This document shows positions 33,741 through 46,313 of a stretch of DNA of 64,000 nt, one piece after another. The notes beneath the pieces are model-generated. The model worked only from the letters and a program-made list of their open reading frames with translations. It had not been told where the DNA came from and made no database searches. The position numbers and the translations under genes were made by a program. Source of the DNA: Capitella teleta (lineage: Eukaryota; Annelida; Polychaeta; Capitellidae); assembly GCA_000328365.1 (NCBI GenBank), contig KB291798.1:1052858-1116857 (forward strand), in the 5' to 3' direction. Numbering within the stretch: position 1 is the stretch's first letter; every line of letters begins with the position of its first letter.

Positions 33741-34568
33741 CGTGTCTGCTGGAGATTTATCAGAAGAGGGCACCAAACTGATGCTTCATGTCAATTCCCT
33801 TTTTTTTCTCTCTCGAATGAGTCGAGTTTTGTCAGCAATATTCCATACCACGAGTTCATTATACAATGTATTCTGCGATGTGCGAAAGCTTAATATGTTG
33901 CCTCTATTTTCGACTGTTTATAATATTTTATCAAATTTTATAACAGGCTTGGTTGTTATTGCACACGTAACAGACAATTATGTAATATGCATTTTATTAG
34001 ATTTCCAATGAAATTGAATTTTTTTGTTTGAATCATTTTTTGTTTGAATCAGTTGATAAAAATTTGAACATTATGATGATTATTTTTGTGGAAGGGAATT
34101 GGAGCATGATTGCATTCGAATTTAGAAGTTTGAGGTCAGCGCGCTAATCTTCTGTGTCTTGCGCAACACCCATATCCTGCAACGACGAGGAAATGAATTT
34201 TAGATTGATATCCGCGAAGACCCTTTTCTGACCCATAGAAGACCATCAACGAATAAGCGAAGCCTCTCACTCAGCAGACGTGAAACAGGAGGTAACCCAT
34301 GCTGTGCACAGTGTGTATTACACTGATAGCGAATTAACCCATTGTCTCCATGGGGCATACCAGTAAAATGTATGCCTGTTTACCCACAGGTCGAGTTCGT
34401 CAGAAGTGTCTCATTTCGTGCTTGGGCATATGTATGCGAGGATGTACACAATATAATGAATATTAGTCAACAGAGGTTCTTCTCGGTCAAACCCGGCAAT
34501 TGACATGAATCCATTCCGACACTTTTGAGTGATGGTGCAATTGATTGAATTTTGTATTTGTGTTTCAG

Positions 34569-34619
34569 ATCATTGTCGTGACGAGGTAGATGGGAGGAAC
34601 AGGGACCACCACTCCGTCG
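34569..34619 (+). other. candidate 51-base exon, unassigned
   Basis: A stretch of 51 bases is bounded by a good acceptor (tgtgtttcag) and a perfect donor (gtgagt). It is open only in phase 1, giving HCRDEVDGRNRDHHSV. Phase 1-1 matches the EGF and module exons of gene 2, but the peptide resembles neither. Its end phase does not fit the next known exon of gene 3 (phase 0). No partner was found. Confidence 0.2.
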
Positions 34620-35357
34620 GTGAGTTCCTTTTCCCACGTATTACGCCTACTTCTTTGGTTTCCACGTATTGCCTGTCGTTACAATTTGCCTGCAGTGTAT
34701 CCCTACCAATCCCTGTGATATGCTTTTCCCCATAAACTCAGGTGATTCCAATGCAAACGGCCAAGCTGATGCGAAAAAAAGCATCTGGCTTAGCCTCCAA
34801 TGCCCCTAATAATGCATCTCTATATAAATATACACTTGTGCCATGCGCACATATATGGCCTCGCTTTGAATTCCACGCATCAATACTGAATGAAGCAAGG
34901 CCACATATAGGGCAAGCTCTTATTTAATCCAAGACTAGGCATATGGAAGAGTACTTAAGTTATCGCTCAAAAGGGGCTTCATCAGTGAATCAACGCATAA
35001 TTAATGATTCCATTTTCAATTACAATTTTATTAATATGGCTCTAAACAAATGAGAATAAACAGTATAAATAAAAAGAACCGGAAACCCCGGGGGGCTCAT
35101 ATGCTCTAATTCAATTACATAAAATGAATTAAATAATTAGTATTAATTACTCACTTTGTTTATACAAGAATATGAATTTGTGAACATTGATTTCAGTGTT
35201 TACAAATATGAAATACGTGTATAATGTATGCATGTATAATTAAATTAGGTACATATATTTGTGTCTTTATATAATGATAACCCTTTTGCTCTCAATGTAT
35301 GGAAAGCCAAGCTTGATCTTGCGCTATTCATAGCCTGCATAGGCTGCACTGACAAAA

Positions 35358-35434
35358 GTGTTCCCAACCAACGAGTGCCTGCAGACACCCAAGCGTGATG
35401 TATCGATTTCTTTTTCGAAAAGGGTAATGAAAAG

Positions 35435-35466
<32 letters not shown>

Positions 35467-35480
35467 AAATAGAAAAAGAA
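35358..35480 (+). repeat. dispersed repeat family R2, copy 1, with A-run
   Basis: Starts gtgttcccaaccaacgagtg and continues to about 35410. The same text appears in reverse orientation at 59475-59425 inside the Ty3-like element. Both copies run into an A- or T-rich simple tract (here an A-run at 35434-35463, then AAAAAG units). In the coding-like frame the copies read VFPTNECL..K+xVS, similar in feel to the C-terminal end of non-LTR retrotransposon proteins. That identification is tentative. Confidence 0.5.
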
Positions 35481-35859
35481 AAAGAAAAAATGGTATTTTA
35501 TGGTATTGTAGCACTTTCTGAAAAATGGCGAAAAGAAGATGTCATGGTGTAGATAGAGATAAATTAATACATTTTATTTTGAACATAGCCCCCCCCCAAA
35601 AAAAAAAAAAATAAATAATAATAATAACATGATAAAATTAATCATAACATCCTTCTTGTGAAGCATACATTGATAAAAATCCTCTGGGTGTTAATCAAAT
35701 TTGCCATTGCTGTTCATCTCTCTAATTCCGAACACACACAGAAACATTATAGCATATTTTGTTAGTATTTATTTTTTTTAATCAATTAATCATTTATTTG
35801 TTTATATTTTATTTCTTTTGATACTTTCTACATAATGCGAGTTTGCGGTCGAAATGTAC

Positions 35860-36600
35860 GGTACGAGTCATTGGCCTACACATGCCACTGATGGAGGAAG
35901 AGCAATTATTCTTCCTCCGTGTGCCACTAGTACGTCAGAGGCGATCCAAGGGACGAACCTGGCGCCCTGCCCGTGTGACGTATATGGTAAACGTGATGTT
36001 GTTGTGATATCACGAGAACGTGCAAAGCCTTCAACCCAATGACGCTGATCGTTTGAGACATTCTCCTCATCAACACTTTGAATGTAATTTTTCCTGGCTC
36101 GATTAACCTGTAAGGCCCTTGGTGGTGCCTCTGCGATGAAGGACACACCACATGTGTTGATTTGAGGAGGTGGGACATTGCAGGGTTTGATGACGATGGA
36201 TGGCATCCATGGTGTGAATGAGGAGACCTCGTTGAGGAAGGAGGGTTTGGAGGTGTTGGTCAGGGGAACATCGGGGTCACCACTTTAGAGAGCAGGCGAA
36301 TAACCCATGACTCATGTCTGCAGAATCAGGAATCAAACTAGTAAGATTTATTTTATCTGAATAGTCTGGGTCCTTCTGTCACAAAATACATTAGCCGTTG
36401 GGCGAATTGTACTGAAGCTGACATTTTTAGTGAAATGTCTAGATTTCGACCTCCTAAATACAATGCCATAGAGGGATTAACTAATGTACCGGTGACCCCG
36501 TTAGATAACTGTGGCGCTGTCAATTCTGAATATACTCACTGGTTGCTATCATTTGACACCATTGTGTACTTATTTGTATATTTTCCGCAATCTAATATCA
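35860..36600. other. unassigned coding-like block
   Basis: On the minus strand 36260 to 35868 is open and reads like a protein fragment (INTCGVSFIAEAPPRALQVN and onward). On the plus strand, about 36377-36590 is open in a frame containing EMSRFRPPKYNAIEGL. No family was recognised and neither side has clear splice sites. It is most likely part of an old mobile element of unknown type. Confidence 0.25.
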
Positions 36601-36649
36601 AATATCAATGCCTAATTGTTGTGAGTGTAATAATATACGTACGTAACGT

Positions 36650-38060
36650 TTATCAAAACGACTTTTCAGTCTTCATATCACCATATTAATATGTTAGATT
36701 ATAGAATATGGATGACCGTCGAGAACACAAGTTTAAAACCAAATATGTAATTAAATTTAATATCTGTAAAGATCGATGATATAATTATAGGCCTAACGAA
36801 ACAATAAAATAATATGTAGCAAATTATACAGTTCCAAAATTAATTTAAAATGATACATTAAAAGCGCGCGAAATGGAGAGAAATGAAATGTCGTCTGCTG
36901 AACGAGCGATTCCCAAGAAAAATTTCGCTGCATTCCATAAGATAGGCGCGAATTTTTGGACTACGAGGCGGCCAAGTGTATAACATGATATAAGACTAGA
37001 AGTGGGTTTTTATAACTTTTGGTTTATTCCACATCGTCATTAAATGGTTCTTATTGTTTTAAAAAGAAAGAATGCGATGTAATTATTTCGAAATTTGCTT
37101 GTGTGGCTGCAAAGATAAGCAACGTTTCAATTTCGAGGTCAGATTTGGCCACGGAAAAAAAGGCATGGCCCCTCAAGCTATCGCTTGGCCCCCTGAAAGA
37201 TCCATATAATTATAAGGTTTCAATATTTGTCATATACAATAATAAAAACAGAACTTACTTAAATTATTTTATGCAATAACCTTGGTTCAAAAAATGTCCA
37301 AGTTGATCGTATAAACGTTTGTTTGTTTTTTGCCACTAAAATCGGTATAACAACCGGAAGTGGAGTTTTTGTGACTTCCGGTTGGTTTTACTATGCCATA
37401 AAACAACCTAGCTACACGCAAAACACATAAAAGATGAAAATATCTTGTGAATGTGTTGCAGGACTGCAAAGTTATGCCCCTTGTCATAATTTGTAAATGT
37501 CATTATTATATCACCCTAGAAAAAATATTTTCAGGAAAATAATAATCAAAACTTGAATTAATCTGTACAGAATACATCAGGATCTGTTCGAATGGGCGGG
37601 GGAGGGGGGTGTGGGGGAAATGAAATTTATCACGATAAAAAATCTTACTAAATTAACGTATAGTACTATTTTTGAACTCATAAATTTAAACCTCCAGAAT
37701 ATGGGGGCTCGGAAAGAAAATCAATTGAAACCTTCCAGATCAGTAAATGGGGACATATTATTATTAACCAAATTCAACAAAAAACTCTTTGCAATGAGCT
37801 AAAAAATGTGCAATTATTTAATGGGCATTTTAACATCGAAAATGTGGTATAGCTAACCGGAAGTTTTCTTTTCAACTTTTGATCGGTTTTATTTTGTCAT
37901 AAAAACAATTAACTTGGCTTTATGAAAAATTCCTAAAACGGTATAAAAATATTGTAAATGCCTTACTTTGTCAGTTTGTTGTGGCGTTATACCCCCTGTC
38001 ATATTATCGGGAAGTCATTATTTGAACCCCGGGGAAATCAATTTATATCTTTAGGATCTG
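36650..38060 (+). repeat. diverged internal repeats in AT-rich DNA
   Basis: Two blocks, about 37330-37510 and 37850-38030, share accggaagt, ttggttttact/tcggttttatt, tgccataaaa/tgtcataaaa, gttatgccccttgtcat/gttataccccctgtcat and a trailing gtcatta. A weaker third block starts near 37003. The spacing is about 520 bases and identity is low. No coding content was seen. Confidence 0.45.
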
Positions 38061-40102
38061 CACTAAAAAGACCAGAATCTACCTACCATTTGCACTAAAA
38101 AAATTATCAGCAAAAGAATGAAATCGACATAGTGTTGTGGTCGAAAGGTACAATGTATATGAATGTCCTACACTGTCATTATCTGGAATATCTGGCAACC
38201 TAAGATTTAATTGTTTGGGGTAATTCCGCAATGGTCCTCATCTTCCTCTTTCCTTATCTTTGCAATACCCGTGTGGCTCTCAAGACTCAATCAAAGTTCC
38301 CCAAGAGATAACATTATATTCCTTTACAGGTTACACGTGACTGAAGTTGCGTTTCAAAGCGGCGCAGTGACGACCCATTCATTGTACGATGCTGTTTTCA
38401 ACTTTTATTCAGACCTGAAGTAAAAAGCACAACGCTCAATTTTACTGGAAGGGCTTTATAACCCTCAGCGCGGCTGTTACGTAACAGGAGGCGCTCATGA
38501 ATATTCTGAATAAGAGTGGTGAATGACACTTTCTTTGTTTCGCATCCACAAAACTACGTAATATATTATACAGCACCTCGTGGAATCCTATTGTTATGCT
38601 CTGAGTTGTAAAGGCACCGTTAAGACCCCTCATCAGCGTGAAGCCATGTAGGCGTGCAGACCTCATGAAATGGAAGCTGATAACGAGTGTCAATCAGAAA
38701 TAAACAGAGAGGAGGCGTTTTATCGATGTCGTGTATGTTTGCCCTTTGGGGGCTGATTCGTGATGGCTTCCTACGCGTTTGAGGAGAGAACATCCGAGGA
38801 ATGTTTGACGGGAACAAATGGCAGTTCGTGCAATTGCAAGTGGCATGTGCACATTGGTCAGATGGCTGAAATTCCTCGCCCTTGTGTATTAGTATTAATT
38901 GGTAACGCAACAGATCGCACGCCGTTTGGAAGCAGCCTCAATCTAAAGTCTAAGCCAATCGGTTACCTCTTTTAGTCGGATTTCATGAGCATCGTTCAAA
39001 GAAGACTCCCCATGTACGTGGCATCGGCGATCCGTACATTATTGTATATGGCTCTCTTAGACTCCACGAATTACATTGCATGAAAAACAGTGTACAATCT
39101 GTACATGAAATATAATTTGTGGCCCTGTGGGAGTCTATTGAATAAAGACATAGAATGAGATCCTTATGTGACGTACGTCAATGCAGTAACAGATTGCAGT
39201 GCATCACCCCACCGGATCTCATCTTACATATAAACATACCTGTTCGCTCTCGTGTGGGTGCTGCAGCAATTCATGTATATTTATCCAGAAATTAGGTAAA
39301 GCCGATTCTAGCATTATTTGTCTTGGGCCGTTTTACAATTGAGGCTTTGAGGTGCTCTCGTTTGACTTTCCTTGTGCGGTACAGGTCCTGCACGGTTTTA
39401 TCCTGTATGGTTAGATACCATCATGAATTCATGATGCAAAGAATAAGAGAGGAATTATATAAAAACGTACTTCGTTGATGGATGAAATCGGAAATCGGTA
39501 GATGCCACGACTGAGAAGAGACTGTTCGCCCGAATTTGCACTGTATTCGGGAAAGAACTATAGAGTTAGGTAGGCCTATCTTGTCTCACCATTTCACTCT
39601 TATAGAACACACAAAATTCAACATATCTCCTCGGTTTTCCTCAATCAGTTCATGTGAACATGGAATGCATTACCAGCATGTGCTTCCTTGCAAGTTACAA
39701 TGCTATGCAAACATAACGTTCGAATCCAGCATCCATAGCGTTTCGCCTCGATGTCGTTTCCGAATTATGCCAGGGTCACAATCTCAAAACATGTGGAGTA
39801 GGAATCTGAACATAATTATATGTTCAATCGCATTAATATGTTCAAGGAAAAAGCAATCTAATACCGATTGCTGGCTGCAAGGTTAACTACTGATATACTT
39901 GGTGCATTTCCTTGATTAATTTCTATGTTATGAGATGCAATTGTCCACGCGAAGTCACCCTGAACATCGATAAACTAATACGGTTTCAAAGAGGGTATAA
40001 TTATTAAATTAATAATGATTCATAGTGGTAGAACTGTGGAAGCACATCTCTATATTAACGTGTATATGGGGTGTTGGAGGCACGAGTGAGAGTAGCGAAA
40101 TA

Positions 40103-40200
40103 TACAGTCAAGCCTGTCTAGAACAAACACTCTGGGAACAGATTCCAAACCGCCACTTAAGGGTCAGGACAGATGGTCGCTGAATATAGGATTACAAGGT
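40103..40200 (+). mobile_element. pogo-type transposon terminal fragment
   Basis: TA followed by CAGTCAAGCCTGTCTAGAAC and an AACACTCTGGGAACAG block is the shape of a pogo-like terminal inverted repeat with TA target. A related GGACAGATGGTCGCTGAATA string follows at about 40168. No transposase is present. The right limit is arbitrary. Confidence 0.4.
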
Positions 40201-42156
40201 GCGTCCTGATCCAGCTCATAACGTCATCATATACATTCTATTTGACACAATTTCTTCATTTCAGATTGATCAAGAATATGTCGCAAGTGAAATAATGCAC
40301 TAAACCTTGACCACTTCTGTGCATTACTAATTTGCTTACCATTACAGCTATATAGCGAACCATTTATGTTTTGATATACGATATATGACCACGATATACG
40401 TGACAAAGACATGCGATGAGCGTCAGGTTAGAATCGTGAATGTCCTTGTGATTAAGTAGGTGGAATCACGGCAACCTGCGGTCATTTTGATGATGGCCAG
40501 TCCGGGTTTAGTCTGAGCACCTGCGTTCCTCTCCACTTTTTACCACAGGGATCATTACTGCATGTGCTACGTACACTGATCGACCAATCATGGGCCTAAG
40601 GAGAGGGTGGACATGATGAAGGAGGTCTTTTGCGGGGGTTGATCTATTTGTAGATGTTAAGTCATTGGGGTTACGTCATCGCGAGGAAAGTTGTATGTGT
40701 GGATTTCCATGCATATCGGCCAATTGAGGATTCGCCCGTCTATGTGTAATTGTCCTTGCATTATGCATTGAGATCGAGATGAAGTAGGGATCTGAGATGT
40801 TGTTGCACTGGGCCTCGATCCTGTTACGGCCACAAGGTGATTCCATATACAGCAAAATCGAAGTCAATTTCCGTGGGTGAATGCGCCGCATGCAATGAAA
40901 GGCAGCAGTTCTGATAAGAACTAATTTCTCTTCGGGAGATTAACAGTTCTGTTGTATCTCGACTGTATGCTGAAGGTGCAAATACCCATCTAGCTTAATG
41001 TCACAAGAACGACTGCGGTGCAGACCACCTCCAGATTAAACACCTTTATTTTGGTAACCTTGTGCACAGCATATATAATTTTGCAAGCTTGCATGTGGTA
41101 GATCATAAAAGTTGAGAGGGTGTGTGAATCGTATTCACCCCAATGCCCTGACGTAATTGTTGCCCCTTTCATAGTGTTGTGTGTATTGCAATAAAACATT
41201 TCCCAGAAATCGCGGGTATTGCACTTTAGCAAAAGAACTTGTACGTATTACATAAGGCTTGTTAGGGACTCCGTTGGGGTTCGATGAATGGAATTTCCCC
41301 CGAAAGAGGTGCAATTGTAGTATTCGTTTTATGTTAGTAAATGTTAAGCTCCTGCTCTCGTCGTTTCTGTGTTATCTTAGGTCCCTCTCGACCCAATCTG
41401 CCGCCTGTTTTTTTTGCTACATGCAGGTGTCGCATGCTTCTTTGAATTCCGAGTGATGCTATATGCGATGCATCGTGTGCCCAATCCTGTGCGATTTATC
41501 CGAGACGGTTTTATGCACTGGCCATTTAATATGGATTTTTCTTCCGAGAAATCTATCATTTCAATCAGCTCTGATTTCCTTAGTTGCAAATTGATTCGTG
41601 TGTGATTTGCTCAATGATACTAAAATCATTTATCCATATTTTTGCCAAGCAGAATGACCATGTTGATGATCTACTAGCAAAATTGTAAAAATAACCTAAA
41701 TTGAGAGTCACTGTCCATTCAATAAATTCACATCCCCGCCAACTCACCAAGATGAAAACAATTTGAATGAAACAGTGTTATTCAGTGATTTTAGCAGGTT
41801 TAATAGCAGTTACATGACCACCAAGAGAGTAGTACAGAGCGTGATATCCCCAGGGCATCCCATTGATATGAGAGTGAATAACATCCAGGAATAGCACTCA
41901 ACACAGATTCGCATGTGAATTTATCATAGCAATGAGCCATCGAAAAACTCAAACGGCATCAAAATCCCCCCTCCCCCGAGATGATGGAGATACAACTATT
42001 CAAACATGGAAGTTCTCTATGAAGAAAGAGTAATCCATATTAAATGTCAATTCTGTACATTACATGTAATTATTAGTACGATACATCTTGATAGCTCTGA
42101 TCAATGTCACGTGCGCTGCCATTAAAACTATATTTTAGACCCTTGAATGGTAGCTA

Positions 42157-42215
42157 GTGCTAGATCGATACGACAGAGTTTTGAGGTGCTAGATCAATAC
42201 GACAGAGTTTTGAGG
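42157..42215 (+). repeat. 29-bp tandem duplication
   Basis: Two adjacent copies of a 29-base unit starting gtgctagatc and ending gagttttgag, with one difference between them (cgatacgac versus caatacgac). Confidence 0.9.
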
Positions 42216-42424
42216 AAAACGAAATCCATTTTACCTGTGTTTTCCCGTAACACAGGATTCTCGGATGTACCTAATCTCCCCTTTGTTGTTGATTTTTATG
42301 AAGAAAAAAAAAGTCATTAGACAATATATTCCATTTTGACGATTCGTCTGAATTGTTGATAAAAAGTTCTCGACTCAGGGGTTTCTTTAATGTCAACAGT
42401 GAATGAGCCGCTTGAGCAAGGATC

Positions 42425-42475
42425 GGGTTGTACGGCCCCACCCACCCCTCTTGGGTAATACGAGTGGGGAATGGC
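42425..42475 (+). repeat. dispersed repeat family R1, diverged copy 3
   Basis: Carries tacggccccacccacccctc, then ttgggtaatacgagtgggga, which parallels the opening of R1 copies 1 and 2 (tacggctccacccaaccc..tcgggtgatacgggcg). Only about 45 bases align. Confidence 0.35.
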
Positions 42476-43352
42476 GATTGCGATGTTTGCTGCTCGTATG
42501 CGGTAATTGTTCGCCTTTTGAACGATACCATCAGGGCTGCGTTGAGAGAGCACACACTGTGCAGCCGGCTTCGTATTATCTGATGTTGTTTGCCCGTTGC
42601 AAACGGTTTGAGCAATATTTGCGATGGCCGTCTCACGATATTTCAAACATAAATATTATACATATTATATACATATTATTATCATTAAATTTATATGTAA
42701 AATCTGCATAGTAAGGACGGCAACGGTTTCTGTTCCATCGTTAAGTAAAAACGAATAAGCAAAAAGGGAGCAGAAATCGCCCAGATTTAACTTCATTAGA
42801 GAGAAGCCTTTTGTTGAATGATTTCATGTGAATGCGTGAATGCGGTATTGTAACCAAAGCACGGTATTTTGCACCTGTTCTGAGCGTACAGATTATGGGA
42901 ACGTATACCAGATTTACGAATCCTGTATACGGCATCCGGTATCCGATGAATTTGATGATCCGTGCATCCTTAATTTCTACTTCATAGTGATGCGGCAAAG
43001 TGTACACATGATCGGGGTTGATAGCTCTAGCACTCGCAGTGATGTGCACACGTGTGGCCGAGGGGGTTCGATTTATAAGATAGGTAGAAAAGAAAAAGAC
43101 TTATTTATTCACGGAAAAAAATAAACGGGGATAAAATGAACAATGTACGTAAAAGTGAAATGGGCTCATCCAGAAATGGATATGTGCCACTCGAACAAAT
43201 AACTAAAAATAAACAGTGCCAACTACTATTAAGATTGGGAAAGAAGGTGCAACAGACCAAATAATATAATAAAATTGCTAGATAAAATACAAGATCCTAT
43301 ACGATAATTATGTACAATTTACGAGACAAAGAATAATTAAAAATATACAAGC

Positions 43353-43354
43353 TA

Positions 43355-43400
<46 letters not shown>
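43353..43400 (+). repeat. poly-A tract
   Basis: An A-run of about 34 bases followed by GAAAAAAAAAA. A second homopolymer, mostly T, lies at about 44069-44110. The sequence around both is AT-rich and otherwise featureless. Confidence 0.9.
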
Positions 43401-43401
<1 letters not shown>

Positions 43402-44199
43402 TGCACGAGATTAATAAAAAGAATTGCAGAGAGAAATAAGAGGATGTAAGAAAAGCAGACAGAAGTATAAATAATTGATGTGAGTATAATTGAGAAGTCA
43501 AACATGAGTTTATATTTAATGAATTTTAATATTAAACCCTTCCGTGTTTTCATTCGTAGAAGAGTCAGTTTGCTGCCCAAGTATCCAGCTTATAATAATA
43601 CGGATACCCTATACGTGCTTCATGTATGCCAAGACATGCTTCTTCCCAGAACCTATACTCGCATCTCAGTTTCCCAAGAGCACCCCCCCCCCCTTTCCCC
43701 CACCTGTCGAGCTCTTCTTGTTTCCGTGCTCTTTGATCTCGTAGAAGCAGGACCGGAAGTGATGAGTGGTGGTTTTTATCTAGTGGACAATTGACTTTGT
43801 GGCTTCTTTTTGCATAATGAATTACATGTTTTCTTGGCAACCCTACAAGAAGAGAGAGGGAAAAAAAGGCGTCCAAAGATATTTGCTCTTGTATTTTCAA
43901 GGGTCAGTGGGTAGTCTGTTGATCTTTTACTTCCGCTTCCGGTGAATTCTTTCCGTGACTTCTCTTTTCCGGTCCCTGGTGTATCGTTAAGACGTGACTC
44001 TGAAGCCCACGTGCTTCAGTATTACCTTCACCCTCTGATTAGGCTTCCTTATCGTTTTTCTTTTAGGTGTTTTTTTTTTCCGTTTTTTTTTTTTTTTTTT
44101 TTTTTTTTTTGATTCCGTTTTAATCGGATCTAGCATATAATGTGATTACGGTATTATTCTTTGAGGTTGTCTGTTGTTGTTTCTTTTGTTGTCTTCATA

Positions 44200-46290
44200 T
44201 CAGAGTAAAGCCACGTACAAAGTTTCATAGGTATAGAGATAACCGAATGTTGCATGGCAAATTATTATTTTCGTGCATTATATAAAACTCCGGCTGCGTT
44301 GATTGCTCTGTCAGGACGCTCAGTTGGCCAATTCTAAGAAGACATCTGCGTTTGGCTCCATGTTGAGTTTTCTTGGAAGATCGACCTTTGAAGAAATAAC
44401 GCTTCTGAAGTGTCGCATTTTGCACGCGGCTTGATTTGCGGGGCAGCATATGCCCTTTTGGAATCAAACTTCATTCGATGTCAATCCTTTTGCGGCCTCG
44501 GGCTGATTAAAAAACTCGAACTAAGACCTAGAAGCGGTGCACCTGTGAGCCTAATTATTCGTCCAGTGTGTCCTTCGTGGTGGAAACAATGGATGCATCG
44601 TAGTAAATATGGTATGAACGATAGGCCTTCCGTGTCGTGCGTTTAGCAAGACAAGGCAGACATGTTGATACAAAGCCTTGTGTGTTCAATCAATGGAACC
44701 GATGATGCCTCGAGTCATCGTTGTGACTGGAATCCAGAAATTACGGGTCAAATATAGCTCCTTGTTCCAGAGGGGAAGGACATGCTCTGAAATTACTTTT
44801 TAAGTGTTTTTATCATAGCTTATTTTTCACCAACGTTGCTAATGTAGGACTGACAAGGGAAGGTTGTGCAACAAGCGGTCGTTAAACCCTTCAGGGATTC
44901 ATTTGCAGATTTTGCACCACAGAGAGGTCAGACCCGTCTGGACATGACATCCTGCTTTGGGCGCTTTATGAATTTCACGAGTTGTCTCTCGCTCCAAACG
45001 AATCGCACTCACGTTCCGCGTGTGACGTCAATGGCAAATCTGCCGGTGGCGCCACACGGCGTCAATGAGAAGAACTCTCTGCGGCCTCTTTTTGCTCTCT
45101 AATTGGGCGCCCATCGTCGTACCAGAGGTACCAAACAGGACCTCCTCGTTTTTCACGAAATAAGTCTGGAAGCCCAATAAGCAGACATTAGCTAAAGCGG
45201 AAGTCTTGCAAATAAAATAGTAGCACAAGGAAAAGCACTTCCGCGGCACACCCATCGTGTTCCGTATTCAGAACATACCCGCTTCGTGCTCTTGAGAGAA
45301 AGGGGGAAGGAAGGGGGAAATGCAATGTTGCGATATAGCGAGAGCGCAATATAGGCGGTCTATGTGTGGATTGTATGCAGTGGTATAGCATTGCTATGTT
45401 CATTGCGATATTGTAGCCAGTCATTGCCATGACTCTGCATAATAAAGGCGCTGGCCCGTTCATGTACTGCTCCAGGGGGCACAAAGCGGGTGGAAGCACG
45501 GCGCCCTAATCTGGCCACAGGGCTGTGTCCCTAGCCCCGCTCCAAAAGGTCGCAGCGACACTCCGGCAATAAGACTTCTCATTCGACTCATGATGCTGTA
45601 TAGCTTGGCACTATACGCCGACCTCACAACACCACGGATAAAATGGGACCCAGCGAGGAATGTTATTGGACGAGATGAAGCGAAGGTCGCACAGAATTGG
45701 ACGAATGAAGTCAGTCAATAAGGTTGCGATCCCGCCGCAAGGGCTAGGGATTTCCTGCTATATCGCTGGCTGATGCCCTTGCTGATCCGGGGTGAATTGA
45801 GTGAACGATAAGTCACTGACCGCCGCCAAAATGCATGATTTCCAAATGACCAACGTTATCGGAAGGTTGCATGTGCATAATAATCCTGCAGTCTGTTGAG
45901 GAAGCGTGTCTATGTAAAATGCCAGGTGTGGTCTGTCTTGGCTAACACGGCCTTCATGTTTTATTGATGCAAATGCATGCAATCCTATGACACTCCATCG
46001 ATCTCCGCAGAGAAAGCAACAGGTCCTCCTCCTTCCCTCCTCGCCCTCCTCCCCAACCCCTTCTTTGGATATACCCCGTCCCGCTCCGTCAGCGCGGCCT
46101 AATGGTCGGCTCATTATGCCATTTCCGGACACGCAGGATTGATGAGAGGCCGGCGACGAGTGCGCGTCGTCAGTTGACTCCTCCGCCGCAGATCCTCCTT
46201 GGAAGCGAGGCCTTTTGAGAGAGGAGCGCGCAGTGGCTGCCTCATAAGCACCTGAGACCGCGCGGTTGATTTACCTTCTATTAGGATTAT
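44200..46290. other. gene-free stretch leading to CpG-rich region upstream of gene 3
   Basis: No coding exon is supported. From about 45480 to 46290 GC and CpG content rise, which fits a promoter region for gene 3. No TATA box at a convincing distance was found. Long open minus frames here (45758-46132, 46114-46497) overlap this GC-rich block and lack motifs. Confidence 0.35.
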
Positions 46291-46313
46291 AGGCGCACAG
46301 TGGAGAACATGCC

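Noticed and set aside
33742-34011. 89-codon hydrophobic plus-strand frame
   Set aside because: T-rich DNA gives Phe/Leu/Ile-rich translations; no start context, signal or splice evidence.
42270-42650. Minus-strand proteins of 109 and 121 codons
   Set aside because: They overlap each other in different frames, contain part of repeat R1, and have no motif.
43040-43075. tRNA-Leu-like start (GTGTGGCCGAGGGGGTTCGA)
   Set aside because: Only the A-box-like segment is present; the rest of a tRNA is missing.
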